In this document: positions 42,701-49,623 of the stretch, one piece after another | How the letters are laid out: each line of letters starts with the position of its first letter | Position numbering within the stretch: position 1 is the stretch's first letter | Assembly: GCF_002086155.1 (NCBI RefSeq) | Contig: NZ_MVHE01000030.1 | Span: forward strand, 1 to 60,651 | Direction: 5' to 3' | Length of the DNA stretch: 60,651 nucleotides | From: Mycobacterium angelicum | GTDB lineage: Bacteria; Actinomycetota; Actinomycetes; Mycobacteriales; Mycobacteriaceae | Translations under genes and position numbers: made by a program | Notes under the pieces: generated by a model | Told to the model about the DNA's origin: nothing | The model's input: the letters and a program-made list of their open reading frames with translations, nothing else | The model's database searches: none

Positions 42701-43226
42701 CAAGCTGGTTGCCGCCTTGACGGGCAACCCTGATGAGGCCGGCGACATCGCAACCGAGGCCGCAAAGCTGCTGCCGAGCTACATGGTGCCCACTCGCACA
42801 GTCTTTTTGAGCGAATTTCCGTTGACCTCAAACGGCAAGCTGGATCGCCGCGCCGTTGCGGCGTTGCTCGAACCGTCATCCGCGGTAACCCAGCACAGTG
42901 CCCCGGCCAATGATGTGGAAGCCGCGCTCGCTGACATCGTCGCCGAGGTGCTGGGCGTGAATTCTATTGGCGTGCAAGATGATTTCTTCGCCCACGGTGG
43001 CGACTCGGTGTTGGCCACCACGGTTATCGCCCGAGTACGCGACTGGCTGGACTTAGATCACGCATTGGTGTCGGACCTGTTCGCCGCCCGCACCGTGGCG
43101 GCTCTTGCCGAACGGCTTACCAGCCGGGAAGACCAGCGTGGCACACCGCAGCGATTGGCCGTCATCGCACGCCACTACCTCGACATCGCGGCGTTGACCG
43201 ACGAGGAAGTGCTCGCCGAGGGTTAG
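39729..43226 (+). CDS. mbtB: NRPS MbtB-like (ArCP-Cy-A-PCP), salicyl-oxazoline synthetase without thioesterase
   Basis: 1165 residues from ATG 39729 (GAGGAAGG upstream; the frame extends further without signal). Aryl carrier domain with QLGLNSILMM (Ser near 42); cyclisation domain with DIDMLAGDAMSYR, the Cy hallmark DxxxxD, near residue 234; A domain with IFTSGSTGMPKG near 702 and pocket D-L-Y-N-V-G-L-I-H by hand alignment, close to known heterocycle-forming (Ser/Thr/Cys) domains; PCP AHGGDSVLATT near 1094. It would join salicylate to Ser or Thr and close an oxazoline. M. tuberculosis MbtB (about 1414 residues) has a C-terminal thioesterase that is missing here. Its stop overlaps the convergent SagB gene. 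Confidence 0.9.
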   Translation: MQPHGQDWISRDEIRATIATQLGCAPADLADDDDLIQLGLNSILMMTLAGGWRKRGADIAFAQLAANPTIASWYHLLHADQNDSVATRAEPTAPVAAPAADEAPYPLATMQHAYWVGRSDEQQLGGVAAHLYVEFDGHLADPARLERAVADLIATHPMLRTRFLPDGTQQTMAAPGRSVFEVIDLRGRSHEDTEAALTDLRDRKTHQRMAIEDGQVIDITLTLFDADRSRLHLDIDMLAGDAMSYRVLVSELAELYSGAPVSPPGYSYRRYRTERRDDGTARERDRQWWQQRLPEMSGAPELPTVPVVERAAPYRTVRYQHWLAPEARQRLVAGAHRRGITPAGALAGVFADTVGGWSAQPRFVLNVPLFHREAVHPDIDRVIGDFTSSILLEVDVSENVSVADRARAVQRSMYESGSHAAYSGLEVLRDLGRHRGEPVLAPIVFTSALDLGELFADNVIQTFGEPVWIISQGPQVLLDAQVTELRGGLLVNWDVRESAFPAGVVDAMFATFTETVQCLAEGDAGWDAEAGVRLPSAQAQVRAAVNATEGPVSRRCLHQGFFEHAALNPEAPAVTWGLGEGVGAWSYGELAEQSLAVAGALRAGGVRPGDAVAVQLPKGRDQVPAVLGVLAAGATYVPIGFDQPQARLANILQTAQVAAALTVEGAQLGAVECLSIEAARRFSEPLAAPVFPDTAEIAYVIFTSGSTGMPKGVDVTHRAAMNTIDSVNDWFGVNSTDRALALSALEFDLSVYDIFAMFSVGGSLVVVDAGERVAIATWVELLAHHRVSILNCVPSMLDMMLEFGGDQLGDSLRAVVLGGDWVGADLARRLAKQVPGCRFSGLGGATETAIHSTICEVVGEPPAHWATVPFGVPLRNVRCRVVSPAGRDCPDWVAGELWVGGANVAVGYRNDPQRTAQRFVEHDGRRWYKTGDMARYWPDGTIEFLGRADNQVQIRGYRVELGEVESALRTLPGVRQAVAAVVGAGADDGAPKLVAALTGNPDEAGDIATEAAKLLPSYMVPTRTVFLSEFPLTSNGKLDRRAVAALLEPSSAVTQHSAPANDVEAALADIVAEVLGVNSIGVQDDFFAHGGDSVLATTVIARVRDWLDLDHALVSDLFAARTVAALAERLTSREDQRGTPQRLAVIARHYLDIAALTDEEVLAEG

Positions 43227-44683
43227 TTCGGCGCCGGCGATCCGACGACCATGCTGCCGACGTTGCACTCCTGCAGCTCATTGACTCCGGTGGCCGCGAC
43301 AAACGCGGCGGTGTCACCGAATCCCTGCGCACATGCCCCCAGTCCCATCGCCGTTGCGGCCAGATAGATGGTCTGCATCAGGACGCCGACGTCCTTGAGG
43401 ATGGTGGCGTACGCCATCTGTTCGTAGGTCCACATGATACGGCCCCAGCGCGCCGAAATAACCAGCAGCACTTGGGGTTCGGCGCCTCCGGCGAGGGTGG
43501 CCGCCGCCGGTTTCAATAGCTGGGCTACCGCCTTGGAATCCGCCGGTGCCACCGGGCGCAAAGCATGGTCGAAGGAGTCGTAGTGGTGCATGCCCGGCGC
43601 CAGCCCGGCAACGTTGCGGACCACCAGGTACAGCTCGAGTTCGTAAAGGCCGCCGCTCGACGGGTAGGGCCGCGACGAGAGCTCCTCGCCCTCGCCGATC
43701 GGATACGTGGAGCGCGTGCGTGCGGTGCGGTAAAGCAATTCGGCCAGTTGCCCGATGGTGATCGGGTGGGCGTCATCGAAAGTTCTTGTGGAAACCCGGT
43801 CTTCGAGAACAACGGTGAGCGGTGGATCCGTTGTCCGTTTGGCGCTCAGGTCGGGGATCGGCAGCGCGATCGCTGTACCCGGATAGTCCTCCCGCCGGGC
43901 GGGCGGCTGCGGGAACCGCTCCTTGGCCCATTTGGTGGGACCGAAATGATCCCAGGTGACGGTACGTTCGCCCAGCGTGCTGCGACGGTGAAACCACAGA
44001 TCGGGTGCGCTCCAGCTCAGTGTGTCGAAGCTGCGTTCTTCGTCGCCGGCCGCAACGCAGAACCCGCACCTATGCAGGTCGTCGACGAAATGCGACGCGA
44101 CGGGACCCCTGGTGTCCGCGCCGGCTTCGGGTGATCCGTCCAGCAGCGTCAGCAGTTGCGAATCGTGGATGCGCAGATCGCACCACGCCAACGGATGCTC
44201 CAGCACGAAATCATCCGAATCCCTATGGAGCACAGCGAATTTCGACAGCATCGCGGATTGCGCCGCTAACGGTTGCGGCGCCGGCGCCGGTTGCCCGTGC
44301 GGCTGTATGGAGTACCGGTCCCGCTCGCCGTCGCGCACCGTTACCGCCAGCCAGCCGTCGCCGGCGAGGCGATCGATCAGGGTGGCGACGTCGTCGCCGT
44401 CGGCCTGCGAGCCGAGCTCGGACAGTGTCGCCGGACCGGCATTGAGGGTCTTGAGTGCCCGGAGTTGGACAGCGGGCAATCGGGTCAATTTCTGGCTGCG
44501 CGGCGGATTCAGCAGCACTGCCGCAACAGGTGTGATCAGACACGTCACGCCCGGCCGGAATGCGAATTTCGTCTGGCCAGGGTAGGTGCCGGGGTAGGTG
44601 CTGCCGGACAATCTGCAAACCTTCCCGCTGAAAAATTCATGCCTGCTACACAGCTGGGCCACAGGCTCTTCGGCAAAGGTCAC
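43223..44683 (-). CDS. SagB-type FMN-dependent azoline oxidase (ThcOx/McbC-like)
   Basis: 486 residues from GTG 44683; the start is uncertain because no Shine-Dalgarno sequence is seen. The N-terminal ~200 residues contain a winged-helix-like part (LPAVQLRALKTLNAGPATLSELG). The C-terminal ~250 residues are the nitroreductase-like SagB domain: EDRVSTRTFDDAHPITIGQLAELLY, RPYPSSGGLYELELYLVV, HHYDSFDHAL and YAT...VLMQTIYLAATAMGLGACAQGFGD. Such enzymes oxidise thiazoline or oxazoline to the aromatic azole in RiPP and NRPS pathways (McbC, the Ox domains of bleomycin and epothilone). No YcaO cyclase is nearby, so a RiPP is unlikely. I infer oxazoline-to-oxazole oxidation on the MbtB product. No clear IdeR box lies upstream. 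Confidence 0.8.
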   Translation of the reverse strand: MTFAEEPVAQLCSRHEFFSGKVCRLSGSTYPGTYPGQTKFAFRPGVTCLITPVAAVLLNPPRSQKLTRLPAVQLRALKTLNAGPATLSELGSQADGDDVATLIDRLAGDGWLAVTVRDGERDRYSIQPHGQPAPAPQPLAAQSAMLSKFAVLHRDSDDFVLEHPLAWCDLRIHDSQLLTLLDGSPEAGADTRGPVASHFVDDLHRCGFCVAAGDEERSFDTLSWSAPDLWFHRRSTLGERTVTWDHFGPTKWAKERFPQPPARREDYPGTAIALPIPDLSAKRTTDPPLTVVLEDRVSTRTFDDAHPITIGQLAELLYRTARTRSTYPIGEGEELSSRPYPSSGGLYELELYLVVRNVAGLAPGMHHYDSFDHALRPVAPADSKAVAQLLKPAAATLAGGAEPQVLLVISARWGRIMWTYEQMAYATILKDVGVLMQTIYLAATAMGLGACAQGFGDTAAFVAATGVNELQECNVGSMVVGSPAPN

Positions 44684-44767
44684 AGTAGCGTGGTTGTAAC
44701 GCCTGTCCGCTAAAAAACCGAAACACCACTTGCACAGCGCTTTCGTGCCAATTCAAGGGGGAGAACC

Positions 44768-45280
44768 GTGAAGACCATCAAATCCATCGCCACCGGGGCG
44801 GTCGCCGTGGCGGCAATCGGAGCAGCCGCCGCCGGTGTGACGTCGATCGCGTCGTTTGATTCCGGCGCATACGAGCCGGTTGTGTTCAGTACGCCGTTGC
44901 CGCTGGATCCGGCGCCCAACCCGGCCCCGGCCGCAAACCTGCCGACCGCCGCACAGCTGACCGGCCTGCTCAACAGCCTGGCCGATCCCAGCGTTTCGTT
45001 CACCAACAAGGGCAACCTGGTCGAGGGCGGCATCGGCGGCACCGAGGCCCACCTCGCCGACCACGAACTCAAGAAGGCGGCCAAGAACGGCGACTTGCCG
45101 TTGTCGTTCACCGTCACGAATATCCAGCCGGCCGCCGAGGGCTCGGCCACCGCCGACGTCTCCGTTTCCGGTCCCAAGCTGTCGCCGCCCGTCACGCAGA
45201 GTGTGACGTTCGTGAACCAGGGCAGCTGGATGCTGTCGCGCAGCTCAGCGATGCAACTGCTGCAGGCTGCCGGGCACTGA
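44768..45280 (+). CDS. mtb12: Secreted low-molecular-weight antigen MTB12 (CFP-2) family
   Basis: A 170-residue secreted protein. GTG 44768 follows AAGGGGGAG. Signal peptide MKTIKSIATGAVAVAAIGAAAAG, cleavage probably after residues 25-33. The mature part has a proline/alanine linker (LDPAPNPAPAANLP) and the conserved domain LTGLLNSLADPSVSFTNKGNLVEGGIG...QGSWMLSRSSAMQLLQ, a small alpha/beta fold of the Mtb12 family. It is the positional orthologue of Rv2376c, marking the right border of the mycobactin locus. Function unknown; secreted and immunodominant in M. tuberculosis. It converges on the sigma-factor gene. Confidence 0.92.
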   Translation: MKTIKSIATGAVAVAAIGAAAAGVTSIASFDSGAYEPVVFSTPLPLDPAPNPAPAANLPTAAQLTGLLNSLADPSVSFTNKGNLVEGGIGGTEAHLADHELKKAAKNGDLPLSFTVTNIQPAAEGSATADVSVSGPKLSPPVTQSVTFVNQGSWMLSRSSAMQLLQAAGH

Positions 45281-45283
45281 CCG

Positions 45284-46162
45284 TCAGCGCCGCAGCGCAC
45301 TGAGATCCAATCTGGCCAAGCGCTGCGGGTCGGCCAACACGTCGATCGCGGTGATCCGCCCGGCACGCACCACGAATGCCATGACCGCTGCTGCGTGGCC
45401 GGACACGAAGACGACCGCGCCGGCGGCGCCGTTGATGGTTGCGTTGCGCACTTCTCGCTCCGGTCCCGCATAACTACGGGCCAGCTTGGCCACCGAGGCC
45501 GCACCCTCGGCGCGAAATCCGGCGGCCGGAGGTCCGAAGTCACCCCGCAACACCACGTCGGGATGCAGCACCGACACCAGCCGGTCGAAGTTGCCGCTGC
45601 GCCCGGCCGCGAAAAAGGCGTCGACTGCCTCATGCTGGGTCGTCAGGTCACCGTCGGGAAGAGGCCCGGCCTGCTGGATGCGCTGTCGCGCCCGGCTGGC
45701 CAGCTTGCGGGTGGTCTCCGGTGATCGCTCGACAATGGGTGCGATTTGGTCAAACGGGACAGCGAAGACGTCGTGCAGGACGAAGGCCAACCGTTCCGCC
45801 GGGGCCAACGTGTCCAGCACGACAAATAGCGCCAGGCCCACCGCATCGGCCAGCAGCGCGCGGTGTTCGGGGTCGAATTCGCCCTCGGCTTCCACGATGG
45901 GATCGGGCAGCCGCGCGACCAACTCCTCAGGGGCGTGACTGCGGCGTTCACGCAACATGTTCAAGCAGATCCGCGCCACTACCGTGGTGAGCCACGCGTC
46001 GAGGTTGGCGATCTTGTCGGCGTCGCTGTGGGTGAGCCGCAGCCAGGCTTCCTGAACCGCGTCCTCGGCGTCGTCGACCGAGCCCAGCATCCGGTACGCA
46101 ACCGCGCGCAGCTGCGGCCTTACTGCTTCGAAACGCTCGGTCAGCGCGAGGTCGACCGTCAT
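45284..46162 (-). CDS. ECF sigma factor with SnoaL-like C-terminal domain (ECF41/SigJ-like)
   Basis: 292 residues from ATG 46162. Region 2: VAYRMLGSVDDAEDAVQEAWLRL. Region 4: LAPAERLAFVLHDVFAVPFDQIAPIVERSPETTRKLASRAR. The C-terminal ~110 residues (AVDAFFAAGRSGNFDRLVSVLHPDVVLRGDFG) form a SnoaL-like domain, diagnostic of the ECF41 group, where the extension tunes sigma activity without a classical anti-sigma factor. The ATGA overlap with the preceding carboxymuconolactone-decarboxylase-like gene matches the well-known ECF41 genetic linkage. The signal is unknown. It is not between mtb12 and Rv2375 in M. tuberculosis, so it is an accessory insertion relative to that species. Confidence 0.88.
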   Translation of the reverse strand: MTVDLALTERFEAVRPQLRAVAYRMLGSVDDAEDAVQEAWLRLTHSDADKIANLDAWLTTVVARICLNMLRERRSHAPEELVARLPDPIVEAEGEFDPEHRALLADAVGLALFVVLDTLAPAERLAFVLHDVFAVPFDQIAPIVERSPETTRKLASRARQRIQQAGPLPDGDLTTQHEAVDAFFAAGRSGNFDRLVSVLHPDVVLRGDFGPPAAGFRAEGAASVAKLARSYAGPEREVRNATINGAAGAVVFVSGHAAAVMAFVVRAGRITAIDVLADPQRLARLDLSALRR

Positions 46163-46749
46163 GCGGTGTCGGGCAGCGCGCACACCATGCCTTGGGAGAG
46201 CCCCGAAGAACCGATGCCGAGCGCCAGATTGAAGCGGGCCCGCAGGTTGCCCAGTGTGATGACATGGGTGAGTCCGACCAGTTGTGCGGTGTCGAAGTGG
46301 GCGCGCAGCGCCTCGAACAACTCGTCGCTGACCCGCACCGGCGTTCGGGTTATCGCGGTGGCGTACTCCAGGATCAATTTGTCGACCGTGGAGAAACATC
46401 CGGCGCTCTGGTAGTCCGAGAGCGCGCGCAATTCCTCGTCGGTGATTCCCAGCCCGCGGGCAATCTGCGAGCCGAGGTCGATACAGAACTCGCAGCGCGC
46501 GGTCGTCGCCGACTTGAGCTCGGCCAGCGCTCGCTGGCGTGGGCTGAGGATGTCGAGTTTGGTCTCGGCCTGCTCGAGCCGTCCGTACGCCCGCAATAGC
46601 CGGGGGATGTGGGCGTACATGCGCAACGGTTCGAGCATGGTGGCGGTTTGGCGTCCGGTCATCTGCTTGAACCGGCGTTTGGTGAAGAAGAAGGCGATCC
46701 TGGCGCCAAGGTTCGCGTCGCGGTCAGAAATTCCGGTCAGTCGCGGCAT
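46159..46749 (-). CDS. Carboxymuconolactone decarboxylase / AhpD-like protein
   Basis: 196 residues from ATG 46749 with GGAGGG upstream. The AhpD-fold signature is ARCEFCIDLGSQIARGLGITDEELRAL, with the CxxC pair that in this family can act in thiol-peroxide reactions. The usual His after the second Cys is not in the classic place. It is the typical target and partner gene of ECF41 sigma factors and overlaps that gene by four bases. No ECF41-type promoter (TGTCACA...CGTC) is clear in the 60 bases upstream; TGTCGAT is the nearest match. Confidence 0.8.
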   Translation of the reverse strand: MPRLTGISDRDANLGARIAFFFTKRRFKQMTGRQTATMLEPLRMYAHIPRLLRAYGRLEQAETKLDILSPRQRALAELKSATTARCEFCIDLGSQIARGLGITDEELRALSDYQSAGCFSTVDKLILEYATAITRTPVRVSDELFEALRAHFDTAQLVGLTHVITLGNLRARFNLALGIGSSGLSQGMVCALPDTA

Positions 46750-46809
46750 GGGGTCCCTCCTGTCGGTGTCGCTACTGGATCGACACCTGGCGGCGCGCAA
46801 ACGTGACCG

Positions 46810-47172
46810 CTAGTACGGCGCGTTCGGCGGCCTGTTCGGGGGCTGGTTCGGGGGCTGGTTGAGCGGCGGCCCCGACGACATGTCCATGTCGAACACCCGT
46901 GCGTGCAGCACGGTGCGGTTCCGCAGAGCGGCGCGTACGGCGCGGTGCAGACCGTCCTCGAGGTAGGTGATGCCTCGCCACTTCACGGCGTGCGGGAAAA
47001 GGTCGCCGTAAAACGTCGAGTCTTCGGACAGCAGTCGGTCCAGCGCGAGCACGGTGGTCGTGGTGACCAATTCGTCAAGGCGGATCTGCTGCGGCGGAAT
47101 CTGCGACCAATCCCGATAGGACAGCCCGTGTTCGGGGTACGGCTTGCCTTCGCGCACGCCCTTGAAAATCAT
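46810..47172 (-). CDS. Conserved mycobacterial protein, Rv2375-like, with QPPN-repeat tail
   Basis: 120 residues from ATG 47172 (GTG starts lie a few codons upstream). The body, MIFKGVREGKPYPEHGLSYRDWSQ...LDRLLSEDSTFYGDLFPHAVKWRG...LEDGLHRAVRAALRNRTVLHARVFDM, is what I recognise as the Rv2375 family. LHRAVRAALR resembles the partner-contact helices of small regulatory proteins, but no function is known. M. tuberculosis Rv2375 is about 105 residues; this one is lengthened at the C-terminus by QPPNQPPNRPPN repeats made from the 12-bp tandem repeat. It is divergent from hrcA. Confidence 0.75.
   Translation of the reverse strand: MIFKGVREGKPYPEHGLSYRDWSQIPPQQIRLDELVTTTTVLALDRLLSEDSTFYGDLFPHAVKWRGITYLEDGLHRAVRAALRNRTVLHARVFDMDMSSGPPLNQPPNQPPNRPPNAPY
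46822..46857. repeat. 12-bp tandem repeat at the 3' end of the Rv2375-like gene
   Basis: GTTCGGCGGCCT, GTTCGGGGGCTG and GTTCGGGGGCTG in tandem, with a partial GTTGAG copy following. On the coding (minus) strand they give a Pro/Asn tail of QPPN units. It shares the TTCGG core with the repeats in mbtF and in the large PKS-NRPS. Confidence 0.75.
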
Positions 47173-47314
47173 CCGCAGTCGCTTTCGCCTGACTCGCCCC
47201 GGCTCGACGGGACATGTTGGCAAGGCTAGACGGAAGATGAGCTAATTGCTTCGCAGCCCCGCGGAAATGCCGGTTGCGTGCCCACGGCCTGGCGGTCTGT
47301 CGGTGCTGAGACCG

Positions 47315-47320
47315 TAAAAT
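47315..47320 (+). promoter_or_regulatory. -10 element of hrcA
   Basis: TAAAAT (5 of 6 to TATAAT) lies 37 bases before the hrcA ATG. No convincing -35 box or CIRCE element (TTAGCACTC-N9-GAGTGCTAA) is visible in 47173-47356. Confidence 0.45.
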
Positions 47321-47356
47321 GATCCGGTCGAGGAGGTGCCGGGAAAGGAGGGGCCG

Positions 47357-48388
47357 ATGGGAAGCGCTGACGAGCGTCGCTTTGAAGTGCTGCGCGCCAT
47401 CGTCGCCGACTTCGTCGCCACCAAGGAACCCATCGGCTCGAAAACCCTGGTGGAGCGGCATAACCTGGGCGTCTCGTCGGCCACCGTCCGCAACGACATG
47501 GCGGTGCTGGAGGCCGAGGGTTACATCACCCAGCCGCACACCAGCTCCGGTCGGGTGCCGACGGAGAAGGGCTACCGCGAATTCGTTGACCGCATCGATG
47601 ACGTCAAGCCGCTGTCCTCGGCCGAGCGGCGGGCGATCCAGAGCTTCCTGGAATCCGGCGTCGACCTCGACGATGTCCTGCGCCGGGCCGTGAGGCTGCT
47701 GGCGCAGCTAACGCGCCAGGTCGCCGTGGTCCAGTACCCGACGCTGTCCACGTCAACCGTTCGCCATCTCGAGGTGATCGCGCTCACGCCGGCCCGGCTG
47801 CTGATGGTCGTCATCACCGACTCCGGCCGGGTGGATCAGCGCATCGTGGAACTCGGCGACGTCATCGAGGACCACCAGCTTTCGCAGCTGCGCGAGATCC
47901 TCGGCCAGGCACTGGAAGGCAAGAAGCTGTCGGTTGCCTCGGTTGCGGTCGCCGACCTTGCCGGCCAGCTGGGCCGCGTCGGCGGGCTGGGCGATGCGGT
48001 GGGCCGCTCGGCCACGGTGTTGCTGGAGTCATTGGTCGAGCACACCGAGGAACGTCTACTGCTGGGCGGCACCGCGAACCTGACCCGCAACGCGGCGGAC
48101 TTCGGTGGTTCGCTGCGTTCCATTCTGGAGGCCCTGGAAGAACAGGTCGTGGTGTTGCGGCTGCTGGCGGCCCAGCAGGAGGCCGGCAAGGTCACCGTGC
48201 GCATCGGCCACGAGACCGAGGCGGAGCAGATAGCCGGCACCGCCATGGTGTCGACCGCCTACGGCACCCTGGACACCGTCTACGGCGGCATGGGTGTGCT
48301 GGGGCCAACGCGGATGGACTATCCGGGAACTATGGCGAGTGTCGCCGCGGTTGCCATGTATATCGGCGAAGTGCTGGGTGCTCGATGA
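47357..48388 (+). CDS. hrcA: Heat-inducible transcription repressor HrcA
   Basis: 343 residues, identical in length to M. tuberculosis HrcA. The start is ATG 47357 behind AAAGGAGG. N-terminal winged helix RRFEVLRAIVADFVATKEPIGSKTLVERHNLGVSSATVRNDMAVLEAEGYI, which binds CIRCE operators; a middle GAF-like domain; and the C-terminal VSTAYGTLDTVYGGMGVLGPTRMDYPGTMASVAAVA conserved block. It represses groE chaperonin genes; in this operon it precedes dnaJ2. Confidence 0.95.
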   Translation: MGSADERRFEVLRAIVADFVATKEPIGSKTLVERHNLGVSSATVRNDMAVLEAEGYITQPHTSSGRVPTEKGYREFVDRIDDVKPLSSAERRAIQSFLESGVDLDDVLRRAVRLLAQLTRQVAVVQYPTLSTSTVRHLEVIALTPARLLMVVITDSGRVDQRIVELGDVIEDHQLSQLREILGQALEGKKLSVASVAVADLAGQLGRVGGLGDAVGRSATVLLESLVEHTEERLLLGGTANLTRNAADFGGSLRSILEALEEQVVVLRLLAAQQEAGKVTVRIGHETEAEQIAGTAMVSTAYGTLDTVYGGMGVLGPTRMDYPGTMASVAAVAMYIGEVLGAR

Positions 48389-48417
48389 CTGCGCACCGGC
48401 TACAGAGTTTGTGGATA

Positions 48418-48431
48418 GCCCCATAAGGGGC
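48418..48431 (+). other. Short perfect hairpin between hrcA and dnaJ2
   Basis: GCCCC-ATAA-GGGGC, a 5-bp GC stem with a 4-base loop, 30 bases after the hrcA stop. No T tract follows, so it is not a standard terminator; it could be an RNA-processing or stability element in the hrcA-dnaJ2 transcript. Confidence 0.35.
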
Positions 48432-48459
48432 AGGCTTAACAGGCTGAGAAAGGTTAATC

Positions 48460-49605
48460 GTGGCACGCGATTACTACGGGCTGCTCGGCGTCAGCAAAGG
48501 CGCCAATGATGCAGACATCAAACGCGCCTATCGCAAGCTGGCGCGCGAACTGCATCCCGACGTCAATCCCGATGAGGCCGCCCAGGCGAAATTCAAGGAG
48601 ATCAGCGTCGCTTACGAGGTGCTGAGCGACCCGGAGAAGCGCCGAATCGTCGACCTGGGCGGGGACCCGCTGGAAAACGCGGGCGCGGCGGCCGGCGGGT
48701 TCGGCGGCTTCGGCGGCCTGGGTGACGTCTTCGAGGCATTCTTCGGTGGCGGCTTCGGGGGTGCCGGTGGATCTCGCGGCCCGACCGGCCGGGTTCGGCC
48801 GGGGTCGGATTCCTTGTTGCGCATGCGGCTCGATCTCGTCGAGTGCGCGACAGGTGTCACCAAGCAGGTCGCCGTCGACACCGCCGTGTTGTGCGACCGC
48901 TGCCAGGGCAAGGGCACCAACGGCGACTCCGCGCCGATGCCCTGTGACACCTGCGCTGGCCGCGGCGAGGTGCAGACCGTGCAGCGGTCGCTGCTGGGTC
49001 AGATGCTGACCTCGCGGCCCTGCCCGACCTGCCGCGGTGTTGGCGTGGTCATCCCGGACCCCTGCCACCAGTGCATGGGCGACGGCCGGGTCCGCGCCCG
49101 CCGGGACATCAGTGTCAAGATCCCCGCCGGCGTCGGCGACGGAATGCGGGTGCGGCTCGCGGCCCAGGGCGAGGTGGGGCCCGGGGGCGGGCCGGCCGGC
49201 GACTTGTACGTCGAGGTCCACGAGCAGGCCCACGACATCTTCGTGCGCCAGGGCGACGACTTGCACTGCACGGTTTCGGTGCCGATGGTCGACGCGGCGC
49301 TGGGCGTGACGGTCTCCGTGGACGCCATTCTGGACGGGATGAGCGAGATCGTGATTCCGCCTGGCACACAACCGGGTTCGACGATCACGCTGCGCGGCCG
49401 CGGCATGCCGCAGCTGCGTGCCAATGCCCGCGGCGATTTGCATGTCCACGTGGAGGTGGTGGTCCCCACCCGGCTGGACAACCACGACACCGAGCTGCTG
49501 CGCGAATTGAAGAGCCGCCGCGGCCGCGACGTCGCCGAGGTTCGCTCGACACACGCCGGCGGCGGGCTATTCAGCAGGCTGCGCGAGACGTTCACCGGGC
49601 GATAG
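48460..49605 (+). CDS. dnaJ2: Chaperone protein DnaJ2
   Basis: A 381-residue type I Hsp40. J domain at the N-terminus (DYYGLLGVSKGANDADIKRAYRKLARELHPDVNPDE) with the HPD motif that stimulates DnaK. Then a Gly/Phe-rich linker (GGFGGFGGLGDVFEAFFGGGFGG) and four zinc-finger repeats CDRCQGKG, CDTCAGRG, CPTCRGVG and CHQCMGDG. The C-terminal substrate-binding domains follow (IPAGVGDGMRVRL, ILDGMSEIVIPPGTQPGSTITLRGRGMPQL). GTG start with GAGAAAGG upstream. The length matches M. tuberculosis DnaJ2. Confidence 0.95.
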   Translation: MARDYYGLLGVSKGANDADIKRAYRKLARELHPDVNPDEAAQAKFKEISVAYEVLSDPEKRRIVDLGGDPLENAGAAAGGFGGFGGLGDVFEAFFGGGFGGAGGSRGPTGRVRPGSDSLLRMRLDLVECATGVTKQVAVDTAVLCDRCQGKGTNGDSAPMPCDTCAGRGEVQTVQRSLLGQMLTSRPCPTCRGVGVVIPDPCHQCMGDGRVRARRDISVKIPAGVGDGMRVRLAAQGEVGPGGGPAGDLYVEVHEQAHDIFVRQGDDLHCTVSVPMVDAALGVTVSVDAILDGMSEIVIPPGTQPGSTITLRGRGMPQLRANARGDLHVHVEVVVPTRLDNHDTELLRELKSRRGRDVAEVRSTHAGGGLFSRLRETFTGR

Positions 49606-49623
49606 CTTTTCGGGACCCCGCAT

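Noticed and set aside
43223..44683. SagB gene as part of a thiazole/oxazole RiPP cluster
   Set aside because: No YcaO, ThiF-like partner or precursor peptide lies in the neighbourhood; the adjacent cyclisation-type NRPS explains it better.
47173..47356. CIRCE operator upstream of hrcA
   Set aside because: No TTAGCACTC/GAGTGCTAA pair is present; HrcA autoregulation through CIRCE is not supported here.
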